Assembly: GCF_958298935.1 (NCBI RefSeq)
Contig: NC_084921.1
Location: forward strand, 47,045,001-47,109,000
Direction: 5' to 3'
From: Phragmites australis
Lineage: Eukaryota; Streptophyta; Magnoliopsida; Poales; Poaceae
Length of the DNA stretch: 64,000 nucleotides
Of the stretch, positions 12,024 to 23,639 are shown in pieces; position 1 is the first letter of the stretch, and every line of letters begins with the position of its first letter. A model generated the notes under the pieces. It had not been told where the DNA came from. It saw only the letters and a list, made by a program, of their open reading frames with translations, and made no database searches. A program made the translations under genes and the position numbers.

Positions 12024-12356
12024 TTTTTTTTTTATTCCTCAGATCTGGGTACAAGTTGTAGTATCTGAACGAACGCTCGAACACAACGCACACTACACAC
12101 ACCAACACACCCCTAGAACGCACGCTAGAACTAGAACCTATACCAACACACGTCTACCAGAGATTCACGAAGATTCCAGCTTCACTAGCGACGAGCGCGT
12201 CGCCTCCTCTTGTGGTCCATAGACGCCTGAGGATACCTACAAATTTATGTTTTAGAATAAATCCCGGTGAGACACCCGAGTCCGATCCCAAGGATCGAAC
12301 TCGGACAGGAAGCGCTCCACCGGAGCTCGCTACCACTGGGCTACGAGCCCGTTCTC
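12024..12356 (-). mobile_element. tRNA-derived SINE with exact 12-bp target duplication
   Basis: Read on the minus strand the element starts with a tRNA-like head. It has a perfect RNA polymerase III A box TAGCCCAGTGG and a B box AGTTCGATCC about 35 bp on, followed by a GGATCGGACTCGGG tail region. The 3' end runs into an A-rich tail (poly-T on the plus strand at 12023-12033). Both sides carry the direct repeat GAATATTTGACT (12012-12023 and 12357-12368). These are the hallmarks of a SINE moved by LINE machinery. The intact duplication suggests a fairly recent insertion. Confidence 0.9.
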
Positions 12357-12629
12357 GAATATTTGACTATTAGTATCGCCTAATAACAACTGCTCACCAA
12401 AACTTGCTTCCGGCTACACCCGTAGCAACTGACACCTGGTAAAGAATCGCGCACTTACTCGGACCACATCCCACCCACCAGACGACCATCCTCACCTGTC
12501 CACAACACGTGGCCCGTTTTGCAGCTATCGGTACTTCGATAGGAGCTGACATGTGGGCCTAAGGATAAACCCTTCCCCACCTGTCATCGTGGGACTAATT
12601 AAACCCTAGTACCCACACCTCTAACCATT

Positions 12630-13170
12630 TAGGGTGCGTTTGATTAGAGTATTAAGGTTATATGAGATATAACTATTTATATTTTGTTGGATGTGACGAT
12701 TCAATTTTTTTTTAAGTATGGGTAAAATAATCTAATTTTTTATTTTGTTAGACGAATAGAATATAGATAAGATTAGCTAAAATTTTATGGGACCTTCTTA
12801 TGATATATTTAGTTTTTTTTATCAAAATATAATCATGCATGATCTTATTTTGTTGATTTAATTATAATAAATATAAAAGTACAATAGGATCACAAATTAT
12901 ATAAACAGTTAGAATACAATATCATTTAAACCAAGCTAATAATAAATATTTATTCTAACTAACCAAAATATACTACATCAGTAAGAATAAAGCTCATCTA
13001 GAATATGGATGGCTTTATCCAACAATTTCTGTTGAATGAGCTCATCTAACATTAAAAAAGAATATTCTCTCTAAATAACCATCCCATACAACTTACCCTC
13101 TAACTAAATAACTCAAAAACTAGATACTCATCTCACATTTTAAAATATCCCTCAAAACAAACACAGCCTA
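12630..13170. mobile_element. hAT-like MITE
   Basis: The ends are TAGGGTGCGTTTG and CAAACACAGCCTA, imperfect inverted repeats of the kind seen in grass hAT MITEs. The interior is AT-rich and non-coding. The 8-bp flanks agree only weakly, so the exact edges are uncertain. Confidence 0.55.
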
Positions 13171-13887
13171 ACAGATTTCACCAACTTCAATCTTAACACC
13201 TAAAGTCTCTGCTAATATAACACCAGAATTTTTCGGTTGTCACCCTCTCTGATCCAACTTCCATCTAACTAAATACCGAAATCGCCAAAATAAAAAACCA
13301 TAGAAAACCGCCTCCCTTTGCCCCGCGCCTTGCTGCGTTACGTGAGTGCATAAAGCAACTAGCAGGTGCGCCAGCACGAGTCAATCACATCCTACCCCCG
13401 TTGCGCACGATCGATCTGACAAACTGTTGCTCCACAAGCTATGGACACAGACAACAACTGTAACTCCGATCATTCTTCACCCTGGCCACGATATAGGCAC
13501 CACTACCTGTTGTGTCTACTGTTTCCCACGACGCCTCATGCCCTCGCGTCGTGAGTCGACGCCACCGCGGTGGCTCCTGCTTCCTCTGCCACTGCGTTAG
13601 CATGGGCGTGGACTGACAACCGCAAGACCGAATCGCTCCTCCTCATGGGCTCCCCCCGCACCACCGAAGAGAAGGGGCGGGGAGGAGAGAGAGGCGTCGG
13701 CGATCTCGATCTCCCTCATGTGCTCGCTGCCTGATGCCTTCGTCACCGCCACGCTACGCACGGGAGAAAGAAACCATCCGGGTGGGCTATCGCCGCTGCC
13801 TTCAGACTCGTCGACGCCAATTGTATTCACATGTGTAACCCTATATATCTATGCTCATAATTTTATATTAGCATTTTGTTCTTATAA
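13171..13887. other. Intergenic DNA upstream of a Helitron
   Basis: Contains a moderately GC-rich stretch (13320-13830) with short open frames on both strands but no domain, motif or splice logic. No gene is called. Confidence 0.4.
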
Positions 13888-14468
13888 TCTATTATATATA
13901 TATATATATATATTAAAGAACCAAGATTTAGAGGGATTATATGGTAAGTTACTGTAGCTACTTGTCATGTGGATCCTGCGTATATGTATATACATATATA
14001 TAAATATGGATACATATGTGTATATGTGTACATATTCAACGTACCCGTACGCGTATATACATACATATACATGTATACATGTACATGTATACATATACAT
14101 GTATACATATATATATATATATATGTGTACATATACATATTTTTATTTCGAAATTCTAGAAAATAGCAAAAGGAATAATAGTTATATTAATAAATCAATC
14201 GAAATAATCTAAAATGCATAGGATAATATCTAAAACTAAAAAAATAAAAAATTTAGTTAAGTTTGTATTACTGTAGTTTACATGTTAAAATTATATGCAT
14301 GCATGAAAGTACCGCTATTTTCTGCATAATTAAATGAATGTGTTAAATATTAATAAATTTATAAATAAATATTGAGATGTCCAAAATTGGTAAACTTTAT
14401 TTTTTAGTCTTTTTTTAATGCTCTGTGTAAAAAAAAATAGATACGACGTAGGCACGTAAATCCGCTAG
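13888..14468 (+). mobile_element. Non-autonomous Helitron-like element, 581 bp
   Basis: It begins with TCTATTATATATA after an A and ends with CTAG before a T, matching the TC...CTRR ends and A^T insertion site of Helitrons. The left half is an (AT/GTATAC)-rich microsatellite (13966-14135). The right half, from AGCAAAAGGAATAATAG to AAATATTGAGAT, is shared with the element at 31976-32470. It sits about 270 bp before the leader of the gene starting at 15164 and has no ORF. Confidence 0.7.
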
Positions 14469-15163
14469 TTATTATGTGTTGGAGTCATGTTTCTCAACTC
14501 GTAGAAGACTACAATAATTTATAGGGCGGCAATATTAGATGTACAATTTAGGAACTTTATTACGGAGTAGTTTATTACCCGCTCTTCCACCCAGTGGACC
14601 CCACCACGCCGTGCCACGAACAATCAACCCCACTGACAACTGGGACCAGGCCTTTAGTGGGTCCCCGTTACTAAAAAAACACTCATAAGGCCCAGTATTT
14701 ACCGCCCTGCGATTCGAAAAATCAAACGAAGGATCGAGAAAAAAAAAATTTAACACCGCGGAGCAAAGCACACTCTTCCATCTTTGCCCCCCCCCCCCAC
14801 CCCGCCTCTCGTCGCAGTCGCCTCCTCTTCCCCGCGGTCTCAAACCCTGCGCACACGCGCAGCTCACCGCCGCGAGCGGAGGCCAGGAGATCACGGAAGC
14901 GAGATCCTGCAGCTTTGCGTCGGCGAGGACTGAGCCGAGGCTCTCCCCTTCCACCGATCCGGATCCCTCACGGCCCGAGCGATCTCCGGCAGCGCCCTCG
15001 ACGGATCAACTCTCGCCCCATCGCCGCGGTAAGTGTGAGTATTGGGTAGTAACCGAAGCTGCTGATTTCTATTGTTCGCGTTTACGAGTGGTAGTTTTTC
15101 CCACTCTTTTGCAGCTGCGTGTGTCGATCTAGAGGCGGTTTTTGGTCTGCGGCGGGGGTTGAA
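14469..15163 (+). promoter_or_regulatory. Promoter and 5' leader (with leader intron) of the MEDLLDTEIG gene
   Basis: A GC/CT-rich leader begins near 14740 with a C11 run at 14789-14799. A leader intron is likely: donor GGTAAGTG at 15029 and acceptor TTTTGCAG ending at 15114. The second leader exon then leads to the ATG at 15164. No definite TATA box was picked. The transcription start is inferred from composition only. Confidence 0.55.
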
Positions 15164-18100
15164 ATGGAGGACTTGCTGGACACGGAGATCGGGAAGAGCG
15201 ACTACGACTGGTGATTGACTAATTACTCTCGTCTTGTGGTGACCCGGTTTCCTAAATTTGGGAGTGATTCCATGCTTCATGCAGTTGGTGAATTATTTGA
15301 ACCGTTCATATCAGCTTAGCTAAATGGGTGGCAATGCAGTGTTCTCAAACGGTTTGAGTTGGCTTGGTCGCTCCCGGACGAGTTTGTACTGATTGTGGGA
15401 AATCAGGGGCATTGCCCAAATCATGTTTGGGTTTTTTTGGGTTGTGATGGGTGTGATCGTTTGTGGGCATTGGACAAGGTTGGCCTGGTAGGGACCTTGT
15501 TTGTATTAGTTAGAGAGTTACGAGATGTTTGGCTTCAGAAATGAGGTGATCCATCACCATCTCATTCCTCATAAGCATATGTTTAGTGTAAACATGAGGG
15601 ATGGTGTCATCCCACCAAAATTCATGGGATGAACCCACGATGGACCATCCCATCTAGGATGGGTTTATCCCTTAAACCAAACAGGCAATTAGTTGCGTTG
15701 AGAGCAACGATAAGTATGCAACTTCATGGTTGGTCTGTTGGCTCCTTAGGGCCTGATTGGTTGGGCTGAGGTTTTTCCAAAAGCTGCTGTTGAAAAAGCT
15801 GCTTTTGAATTGGCTTTGATGTGGATGAATGTATAATATATGTAATACTCCTCAGAACATCATCCTTCATAAGCTACAAAAGCTCATCTAAACTAGCTTC
15901 TAGTAATAATGATGGCTTTTGCTTCTCAGAAGCTATTTCCAGAAGCAGACTGTTTGTTTCAGCTTTCTGCTTCTGAGTAGCAAAAGCTAGCATAAGCTGA
16001 ACCAAACAGGGCCTTAGAAGAGCAAAACTCTGGGCATCATGTATTTCTAGGGAATGGAAAAAATTAAAAATCAAATGAAAAGAATAGGGCGACAAATAAG
16101 ATTTCCTACTTTAGGATGTCTTCAAATTAGCTCACTTCAGAATGATTTTATAGTAGTTTAAATGAAATACTGTGATTTATGTAGAATAAAATGGAAATTG
16201 AAAGTTACACCGATCAAACTTATGAATTTCAAATACTGACCAATCATTTCAATAGAATTGCAGATGAAATACTAATCACTTTCCTGCAACCATACCACCA
16301 TTTCGGTTGCACTTATGTAACACCATGTAAAATCCTCATCAGTTATCACTGTAACACAGTATGTCAGTAACACTTCTTAATTTATCAAACTTACGGATTT
16401 CAAATATTAACCAATCGTTCCAATACAAATGTCGTTGACATACTAATTGCTTTCATGGAACCATCCCACCATTTCGGATGCACTTATGTAACACCACATA
16501 AAATCCTTATCACTGTAACACTTCTTAATACTGAGGCGAGATAAACACCTAGTTGTACAATAAGGTTTATTTGGATGCCATTTTCATGAGATTTCTCAAA
16601 AATGGATTGTTATGTTGTTGGTCAAAATGTAGGAGTTAACTACCATTTGTGCTTGTGCCTCATCTTCTCGCGGCTAAGGATTTGTGATATTTGTTGTGTG
16701 CATGAGTGCGTGTGGCATGTGTTATTGCTTATCATTTTCTGATCTTATGTAACATTTGTTATGTGTTCATCAGGCTTCTGACTCCTCCTGGAACACCCCG
16801 TGTTTCTGCATTAGATGCTGCTGAGAAAGCCCCATCCTCAAATTTGACTAAACGCACTGTTACCCGATCATCCTCGACAACTAGAGCATCAAGGGTTGGT
16901 ACTATTTCTATTATCAAATGTTCATATATTTTTACATGCAATTTGTTTCTTGATTCTTTTTTTTTTTGCATAAGAAACATCAAGATATTTGTGCAGACTA
17001 TATGAGTATATGTTTTATGACCTATTATCAGTGGCATTTGAATTCACTCAGGCCGTATTGATGGTTTGCTTGCATAAGGAATAAGGATATATCGTTGTGT
17101 TCAAGTTGCATGCATCAGATTAACTTGTGGTTTCAAGTATGATCTGTTGGTCTGTAGGTTTGTTACATGCTTGTAACGATCATGTATCCATGCTTTATGA
17201 AATCTACGACTGCAAAGCTAGGAATTTAAACCACTAGTTTCAGGGTATCTGCTTTAATAACCAATATATTCAAGAGTAATTTTTACATGACTATACTATC
17301 TAAAAAGACTAGCTGCAAGAAGTCACTGAAATCATTTTGATGTTCTAGACAGTCTTAAATAGTATGCACAAGAATGATAAGCATTTTGATCATCTGGACA
17401 GCCTGTCAAATTTGTGTATGTTAAAACATGGAGATTGTATTAATTTGAATCACCATAATTTCAGGCATCCTAGAAATATTTCTTAATTCTTACTGTATTT
17501 TCAGAAATCCTATCTTGACAGTTTGTCAATATTGTCAGCAAATCTTTACTTACAAAGTAATGTATTTGTGCAATCGTCAGAAACTGTTCTGATGCTTTGG
17601 AGACCAATGCTGCATAAATTTCAGGCCTCTGGTTGACTTGCTGTATGACTGGCTTTATTATTTGATACTCGTATCTGAAACTTTCAAAATATTGCACACA
17701 TCTCATATGTTAGACATTAGACCATTGTATAAAATGTGCATAAGTACGTTTTCATCTATAGCATACTGGAATTTATTTTTCAGAAACGAAAACTGAGTAT
17801 CATTTAGTTTGCAATTGGCAAACTTGATAATCACACCGTCTCCAGTCTAACTGTGGGAACATACTCAGCTATAGAATTGCTTCTTGAAACTTGCCCTCAG
17901 TTACTCATATTGTGGTGGGTCATGATTATAATTAACATAAATTTATGACATGTTTATTGCAGCTTTCCACTTCTGAACAAGAGAATTGGCATTCCACATT
18001 TCCCACTAGACCAGCACGAAGTAACTCTGTCTCTCGCCCTTCAATTCAATCTACTCTTATGTCTAGCAACAACAGGTCATCAGTTCTCAATGCAAGCATT

Positions 18101-19967
18101 TCCTCTGTCAGTTCAAGACCTACAACCCCGAGCAAGCGAACTGCCACTCTTACTGTATCAAAGCCATCTGTTCCATCTTCACGTCCATTGCCAACACGGT
18201 CCTCTACACCAGTCAAAACCCGTCCGTCTACACCAGTCAAAACTCGGCCATCTACTCCAGTGAAAAATCATCTTTCTGTGGCCAGCTCTATGGCCAACTC
18301 AGCTGCTCCCAAGACCACATCCGCACAAAGCTCGAGATCATCAACTCCTACCTCTCGGTCTCGAATCATGTCCAATTCATCTTCAAGCACAACTAGTGCA
18401 GTGAGCCGTCCCAGCTCATCCTCTGGTAAAATTCCTGCAATAAGTCGTACCACCTCTTCCTCAAGTACAGTTCCTTCAGTGAGTCGTTCTAGCTCTCGGT
18501 CATCCACACCTACTCGTCAGCCTGCGATGCGTTCGTCAGCGCCATCTGTTGGTCGCTCACCTTCTGTTGGGCGGATTTCTGGCAGCAATAACTTGACATC
18601 TAATGGCAGACCCTTGGCCAGTAGTGGTCGGAATTCAGCGCCTTCTTCAGCACCATCATCCCGTCCAAGTTCCCCAAATACACGGCCACGAGCTCCAGTT
18701 CGGCCACTGGATATTCCAGATTTCCCAAGTGAAACTCCTCCTAACTTAAGGACTAAGCTGCCAGAACGACCACCCTTTGCTGGTAGAATTCGACCAGGAA
18801 TGGCTGCGGGGGTCAGGTCAACCCCGAATGCTGAACCAGTTTCCTCAGCTCCTGTGAAAAAGATGTCCGTGCCTGCTATAACTGGAAGTAGGTTCACTGA
18901 TGTAGCATCAAAGACATCTTCTCTTACCAATAAGCACCAAAATAGGCAGAGCGATAGATCTGTTTTGGAAGGCCAACCTGCCAGAACCTCAAGGTCTGTC
19001 ACAGCTGCCGACAATGGATTTGGCAGGACAATTTCGAGGAAGTCACTTGACATGGCAATCAGGCACATGGTATGTTCACCCCTCATGATTACATTGAATT
19101 AAACAAGGTCTTACTTGTTTCTACCGCTATGTGATAGTGCCATTACAATTTGATAGTTTCCTTTTAAGAAAAGGCAGAGTTCCTGCCAATTTGCTCAGAA
19201 GAGAAAAAAAGATAGTTTTCATCTGGATGCTAGAAAGATAGAGCCATCGTGTTACTGCATGAAGTAATTTCCAGATTGAAAATGGAAAAGTTGAATGTCT
19301 TAGAATCTGGTATGTCTTGTGAGTTTTGATATTGTAGGCCTGAACCTAGTGTATCACTTGATGTAGTTTCAAAACAAAATGACAACACCAATAGGTAAGT
19401 AAAACCTCTTGGATCTGCACTTAGCAACGTTCTCTCTTGTTATTTTAACTCAAACGTTTCTTAAGTTGCCACTTCGAAGGTGGGTTATTGTGATTTTATA
19501 AGTAGCAGTCTTTTTATTTCTTGTAAGAAATTGATTGACTCTTATTTATATAGGACATTCGACAAAATTTGGGTGGTATCCGTGGTACATCTCTATTTCC
19601 TCATAGCATTCGCTCTACTACTGCCAAGGGCCGACCATCTAGAGTGTCAGACCCAGGCCATTCCATCTCAAATGGTGACCGATACGCCGATAATGGCAGC
19701 AGCAACGGACACTTCTCTGGAGATTCTAGCGGTGCTCTTTCACACAACGGTGGGAGCTCAATTGGTTCCCCAGATAGGGAAAGCATCGGAACTAAAGAGG
19801 TTCTGAGTGAATTGGATATATATGCCAATTCGCGGTATGAGGCGATGTTGCTGAGGGAGGACAAAAAGAACACGAGCTGGTTGCACAGTGTGGACGACAA
19901 GTCCGACCAGAGCCCAGTGTTCGATCACAGGTTCGAGCCGCTCCCTGAGCCATTTGGTCCGCTATGA
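15164..19967 (+). CDS. Basic Ser/Pro-rich protein of the MEDLLDTEIG family (At2g40070-like; 562 aa)
   Basis: Four coding exons: 15164-15210, 16774-16894, 17963-19069 and 19554-19967, all with GT/AG borders and an intact frame. The protein starts MEDLLDTEIGKSDYDW and continues LLTPPGTP across the first junction; this N-terminus is the signature of a plant-only family related to Arabidopsis At2g40070 and At3g08670. The body (about residues 57-425) is basic and Ser/Thr/Pro/Arg-rich with no globular domain. It includes three tandem copies of RPSTPVKT-type sequence (residues ~137-157), which look like proline-directed phosphosites. The C-terminus is more conserved (SELDIYANSRYEAMLLREDKKNTSWLHS split over several motifs) and probably folds as a helix. 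Some relatives have been described as microtubule-associated, so a cytoskeletal role is an inference here. Intron 1 (15211-16773) holds a MITE and a tandem duplication. Confidence 0.9.
15747..16016. mobile_element. hAT-like MITE in intron 1
   Basis: Inverted ends TAGGGCCTGATTGGTT and AACCAAACAGGGCCTTA enclose about 270 bp rich in AAAGCTGCTTTTG and AGAAGCAGA motifs in both orientations. This is a common grass MITE design. A clear target duplication is not seen. A second TTTGG...CCAAA-bounded stretch at about 15530-15690 may be another relic. Confidence 0.55.
16214..16540. repeat. Tandem duplication of about 170 bp in intron 1
   Basis: The block starting ATCAAACTTATGAATTTCAA at 16214 recurs at 16384 as ATCAAACTTACGGATTTCAA, a period of 170 bp. 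Both copies continue through ACCATTTCGG and GCACTTATGTAACACCA. The second copy is slightly shorter. It is intronic and non-coding. Confidence 0.75.
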
Positions 19968-20302
19968 ACTGTTTACTACCAGTAGAGGTTTCGTTCATTG
20001 TTCTGTTCTACCCTAGCTATTGCAAGCTGTATGCTGTTATCTGTTTCCGTTTGGTCTCCCACTTCCCCCATCTTTTCATAGATCTGCTAAAACAGAATGA
20101 TCGTGGGGTTTGTACCTTGTACTCCTTTAATAGCTTGAGTCTCGATTTTGCGCTGAAAATCCAATGTACGGGGACATTATATACTCCATTTACAACCTTA
20201 ACTATCATTACGATGTTGTTTTAAAGTTTTAACTGCTCACCGTACGATGATGTGAATTGTAAAATCGCCTTGGTCCCAGCTCCCATCCGTTGATTTCTAA
20301 TT

Positions 20303-20562
20303 TAAGTGCATGATTGGTTGGCGTCTAATTTTATCACAACTAAGATTGAGCAAAGTGTGGTTGTCATAAACAGTGTGGTGAAGAAAATAAATGTCACACT
20401 TGTAACAAAATTTGATATGAAAATGAATCTATGACATGTGGAGGAAGAGAATTTTTTTTTAATGATTTACAAATGTGATGTTGAATCAAACACATACCTA
20501 ATGATGTATAGCGCACTTAACATGTAACGTGGCAGGTTATGGAAGCATCTAACCATGCCCTA
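20303..20562. mobile_element. MITE-like inverted-repeat element
   Basis: TAAGTGCATGATTGGTTGGC on the left pairs with the reverse complement of GCATCTAACCATGCCCTA on the right. The interior is AT-rich and non-coding. The superfamily is unclear because no reliable target duplication is visible. It lies about 340 bp after the stop of the upstream gene. Confidence 0.4.
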
Positions 20563-20934
20563 AAATTCTAAAGGAAGCCGGTCGTGTTACACTAACATGT
20601 TCAACCGAGCTGACATGCTTGTCTGGGACAATCTTGTTCGAAATCGAGTTAAGTCAACAAGTGGTCCGAGTGCAATTCGAGTGGAATCTTGAGCAGCTGG
20701 TTGACCTAATAACTCCACCGGTCACCGTGACAGTTGTTCAACCACTCTGTGATGCATAATCATTCTAGGTGAAGTAACTTGAGCTAGAACAGTTCCCTAA
20801 ATTTACAGTTGTTTTATTTGCCCAATGTAAAGTTTTGCCTTGAGGTTCTTCTCCTTGGAGTTTACCTGTCTGTCCGGTGTCGTCAACCTTGTGCTGAACT
20901 TGAAATATTCAAATGTTTATGTTATCATTTGTTT

Positions 20935-21415
20935 TAATATTTTCTATGTATGGGTCTGGGTCTGTACCAGAGATACTTAAATGGGTCATTCGGGTCAGCT
21001 CGGCACGAGCCTGGCTCGTCATAGTCCGAATGGTCCAGCTACTGTAACGAGTCATATCGTGTCGGCCCGCGTGCCTCCCCTCGGCCCACGGCACGACCCA
21101 TCGGTCACTAAGCCGGCTCGGGCACGATTTTGACCCAATCGACCCGGCGGGCACGGTGCCACGGGAGGCCCGTCAGCACAGCTAGCCCGAAAAAATAAAA
21201 AAATAACTAAAAATAAAAAATATAAAAAAAATAGATAAAAAATAGCTATAAAATTAAAAATATATATAAAAAATATAAAATAGTCAGCCCATGCGTGTCG
21301 GGCCGTGCCGGCCCGACTCAACCGAGCCATGCCATGTCGACACGCCGTGCCGCGCGCTCGGCCCAGACACGGTCCGTGATCTCGTGCCGTGCCGATCCAA
21401 CCTATCTCAACTCAC
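20935..21415. repeat. Element-like region with GC-rich CGGCCCG/GTGCCG subterminal repeats
   Basis: Two GC-rich blocks (20980-21190 and 21285-21400), filled with CGGCCCG, CGTGCCG, GGCACGA and their complements in both orientations, flank a core of almost pure A/T (21188-21280). This resembles the subterminal repeat arrays of non-autonomous hAT or CACTA elements. The exact ends were not found. Confidence 0.4.
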
Positions 21416-21890
21416 ACGATATCATACCTACAGTGTCGTACATCAAATCAATACAATAGTTACTATCCATTTAAACATCTATAGTCTATTCCAATGTGTC
21501 GCCACTTCCGACTTCCGAGCATCTGGAATAAGATTCCTGTTTTGCATTGGCTTGCCAATCTATTCGTCCAGTCAGTCGAAAAGACAGGAGCGGCAAAGTT
21601 GGATGAAAACATAAATTTCTTTTTGAATCCGTACATGCCACCGGCAAATTGATTATTTGATGTAGCCATGTATGGCACTGTAGCCGGTAGGATGGCTATT
21701 TAACCACCGATCTATGTACCACGAGATGCAACCTTTCCGTTGTCATGTTGCGTTAGAGCATGACCTTTTTGCGCTCTCCTGTTAAATATCAAAACGTGCT
21801 GGAGCACTATCTGGAGAATCGGCAGATTCTTAGACAAAACACTCGAGATAATTGATAGTAGAAGCTAAACACAAAAAACAATTTATTAGA

Positions 21891-22150
21891 CCATCTTTGA
21901 TCATATTACCTTCATTTCGTTCCATTTCCCGTTTTTATTTTTTTTATTTTATCTAATCTTCAACAGCTTCATTTTGAGAGGAATCGTAAAGGGAAAAGAG
22001 TGAGAATCTCATTCTGAAAGAAATTACACTAGTAATCCCATCATAAAATGAACCGTAAAAAAGAACCATTGAAACGCTAAAGGAAAAAAAAAATCCCTTC
22101 GCAACGGGATTTTGATATGCAAAGAGAAGCCGCTAGGGCTAGCCTTAGAT
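21891..22150. mobile_element. Second copy of the 4360-4624 Tourist-type MITE family
   Basis: Shares, in the same order, GAGAGGAATCGTAAAG, AATCCCATCATAAAATGAA, CGCTAAAGGAA, AATCCCTTCGCAACGGGATTTTG and GAGAAGCCG with the element at 4360-4624. A TTA precedes the left end GACCATCTTTGATCATATTACC. The right end is more decayed, so the border is approximate. Confidence 0.6.
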
Positions 22151-22627
22151 GCTATAGAAAAAAAAGGTTGGGTCAACTAGCTATCGTCCCTTCTTTCAAA
22201 TTTTCGTATTAATTTGTGGTCGAAAGATATTTTTTTTGCACGAGTTTGTTGTGTTCTGCGCACGAGTTTGTTGTGTTCTGCACAATGAGTGGTACTCGTT
22301 TTGCTCTGTTACTGTTGCAATTTCACTTCCATCTTTTCGCGTTTACCATTCCATAAGTACCGTTGGAGCTTGGATGCTTATGCGAAGTTGGTTGTTGATC
22401 CGAAATGTTTGCTATAAATTTTTGTGTTGCGTTGCTCTCATGGTTCACCAACTATACCTACCACAGTATCCGTTGACAGGAATCAATCAATATACTGGAG
22501 TACCAACCCACTAATTATGTTTGAATAAGAAGCGCAAAAAAAAATCATCAAACCTCATTCTTTTCAAAGATTTCATGTTTCACGCTCGGAGATTTATAAT
22601 TCTTTCTGAAAAAATGGTATAATATTT

Positions 22628-23367
22628 GAGAAAATCTACGATTCGCCATTGAATAACTACTGATTCTACGATCCGCCATCGAATAAATTCGGTTTACTTC
22701 TATACCATCGAATAAATGTTTCAGTTCCTTATATGCCATCCGCTTCCGATACTGCCCTCCGCTATACTGTTCATGAACAGTACCCCCGAGAATAAAAAAA
22801 GTCACAAAAAATATGTCGATTTTTGTGCATGCTCTATAATTCATAATCAACCCATTTTAACTATATTCACCTAAAAATACTGTGTAAAATTCAAACTAAA
22901 ATTTCTCAAAATGAGCTACTTTTGTAATACTGTGCATTACAAAGAACTAATTTTTTCACCGCGGGAGATAATTTTAAAAATTATTACATCACATTAGAGG
23001 AATATTAGTAAATTTTCTCAGATTTTTTGTAAATTTTTATGAGGCTTAAAAATTGCAAGAAGTTACAAAAGTAGTACATTTTAAAGAATTTTCGTTTGAA
23101 TTCTATACAGTATTTTTAGGTGAATACAGTTAAAACGGGTTGATTATGAATTATAGAGCGTGCACAAAAATCGACATATTTTTTGTGATTTTTTTTATTC
23201 ACGGGTACTGTTCATACTGTTTATGAACAGTCCATCGGAGTACTCTCGGAAGCCGATGGAATATAAGAAACTGAAACATTTATTCGATGTTATAGAAGTA
23301 AACAGAATTTATTCGATGGTGGATCGTAGAATCAGTAGTTATTCGATGTTAAATCGTAGATTTTTTC
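22628..23367. mobile_element. 740-bp palindromic Mutator-like MITE
   Basis: The element is almost entirely an inverted repeat: arms of about 300-310 bp (22628-22935 and 23055-23367) around a spacer of about 120 bp. Matching landmarks on the two arms include AAATCTACGATT, GAATAACTACTGATTCTACG, AATAAATGTTTCAG, CAAAAATCGACATA and ACCTAAAAATACTGT with their complements. It is bounded by ATAATATTT (22619-22627) and ATAATGTTT (23368-23376), a 9-bp direct repeat with one mismatch, pointing to the Mutator superfamily. A transcript would fold into a long hairpin. It sits about 270 bp upstream of the receptor-gene leader. Confidence 0.8.
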
Positions 23368-23639
23368 ATAATGTTTTCAAGGAATTTGATGTCGCAACTA
23401 CATCTGAGCGTGTTTACATCATCTGGTAAACGCAGGAAGCCCTTCGGTTGATCAAACGATGAAACCAATGCAGAAGACTGTTCACGCCAGAGAGCCAACG
23501 TCACCGCATCTCCTGCCCTGCAGGCTGCAGCTGTCGTCGACGTCGGGTCCGTGGTCGTCACCCTTAGCGGCAAGTCACCCGCTAATCCTAAAAACCAAAC
23601 GCCCCACACGCTTCTCTTAAATGCACACCAAATATGCAC

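Noticed and set aside
13346..13600. 84-codon frame resembling a small cysteine-containing protein
   Set aside because: No signal peptide or conserved spacing; probably chance.
13960..14135. Palindromic TACATGTATACATGTA run as a regulatory site
   Set aside because: It is an AT/GTATAC microsatellite inside the Helitron-like element; self-complementarity follows from simple sequence.
22548..22850. Similar small frames on the two arms of the palindrome (also 23160-23429)
   Set aside because: They are alike only because the arms are inverted copies. No protein family is apparent.
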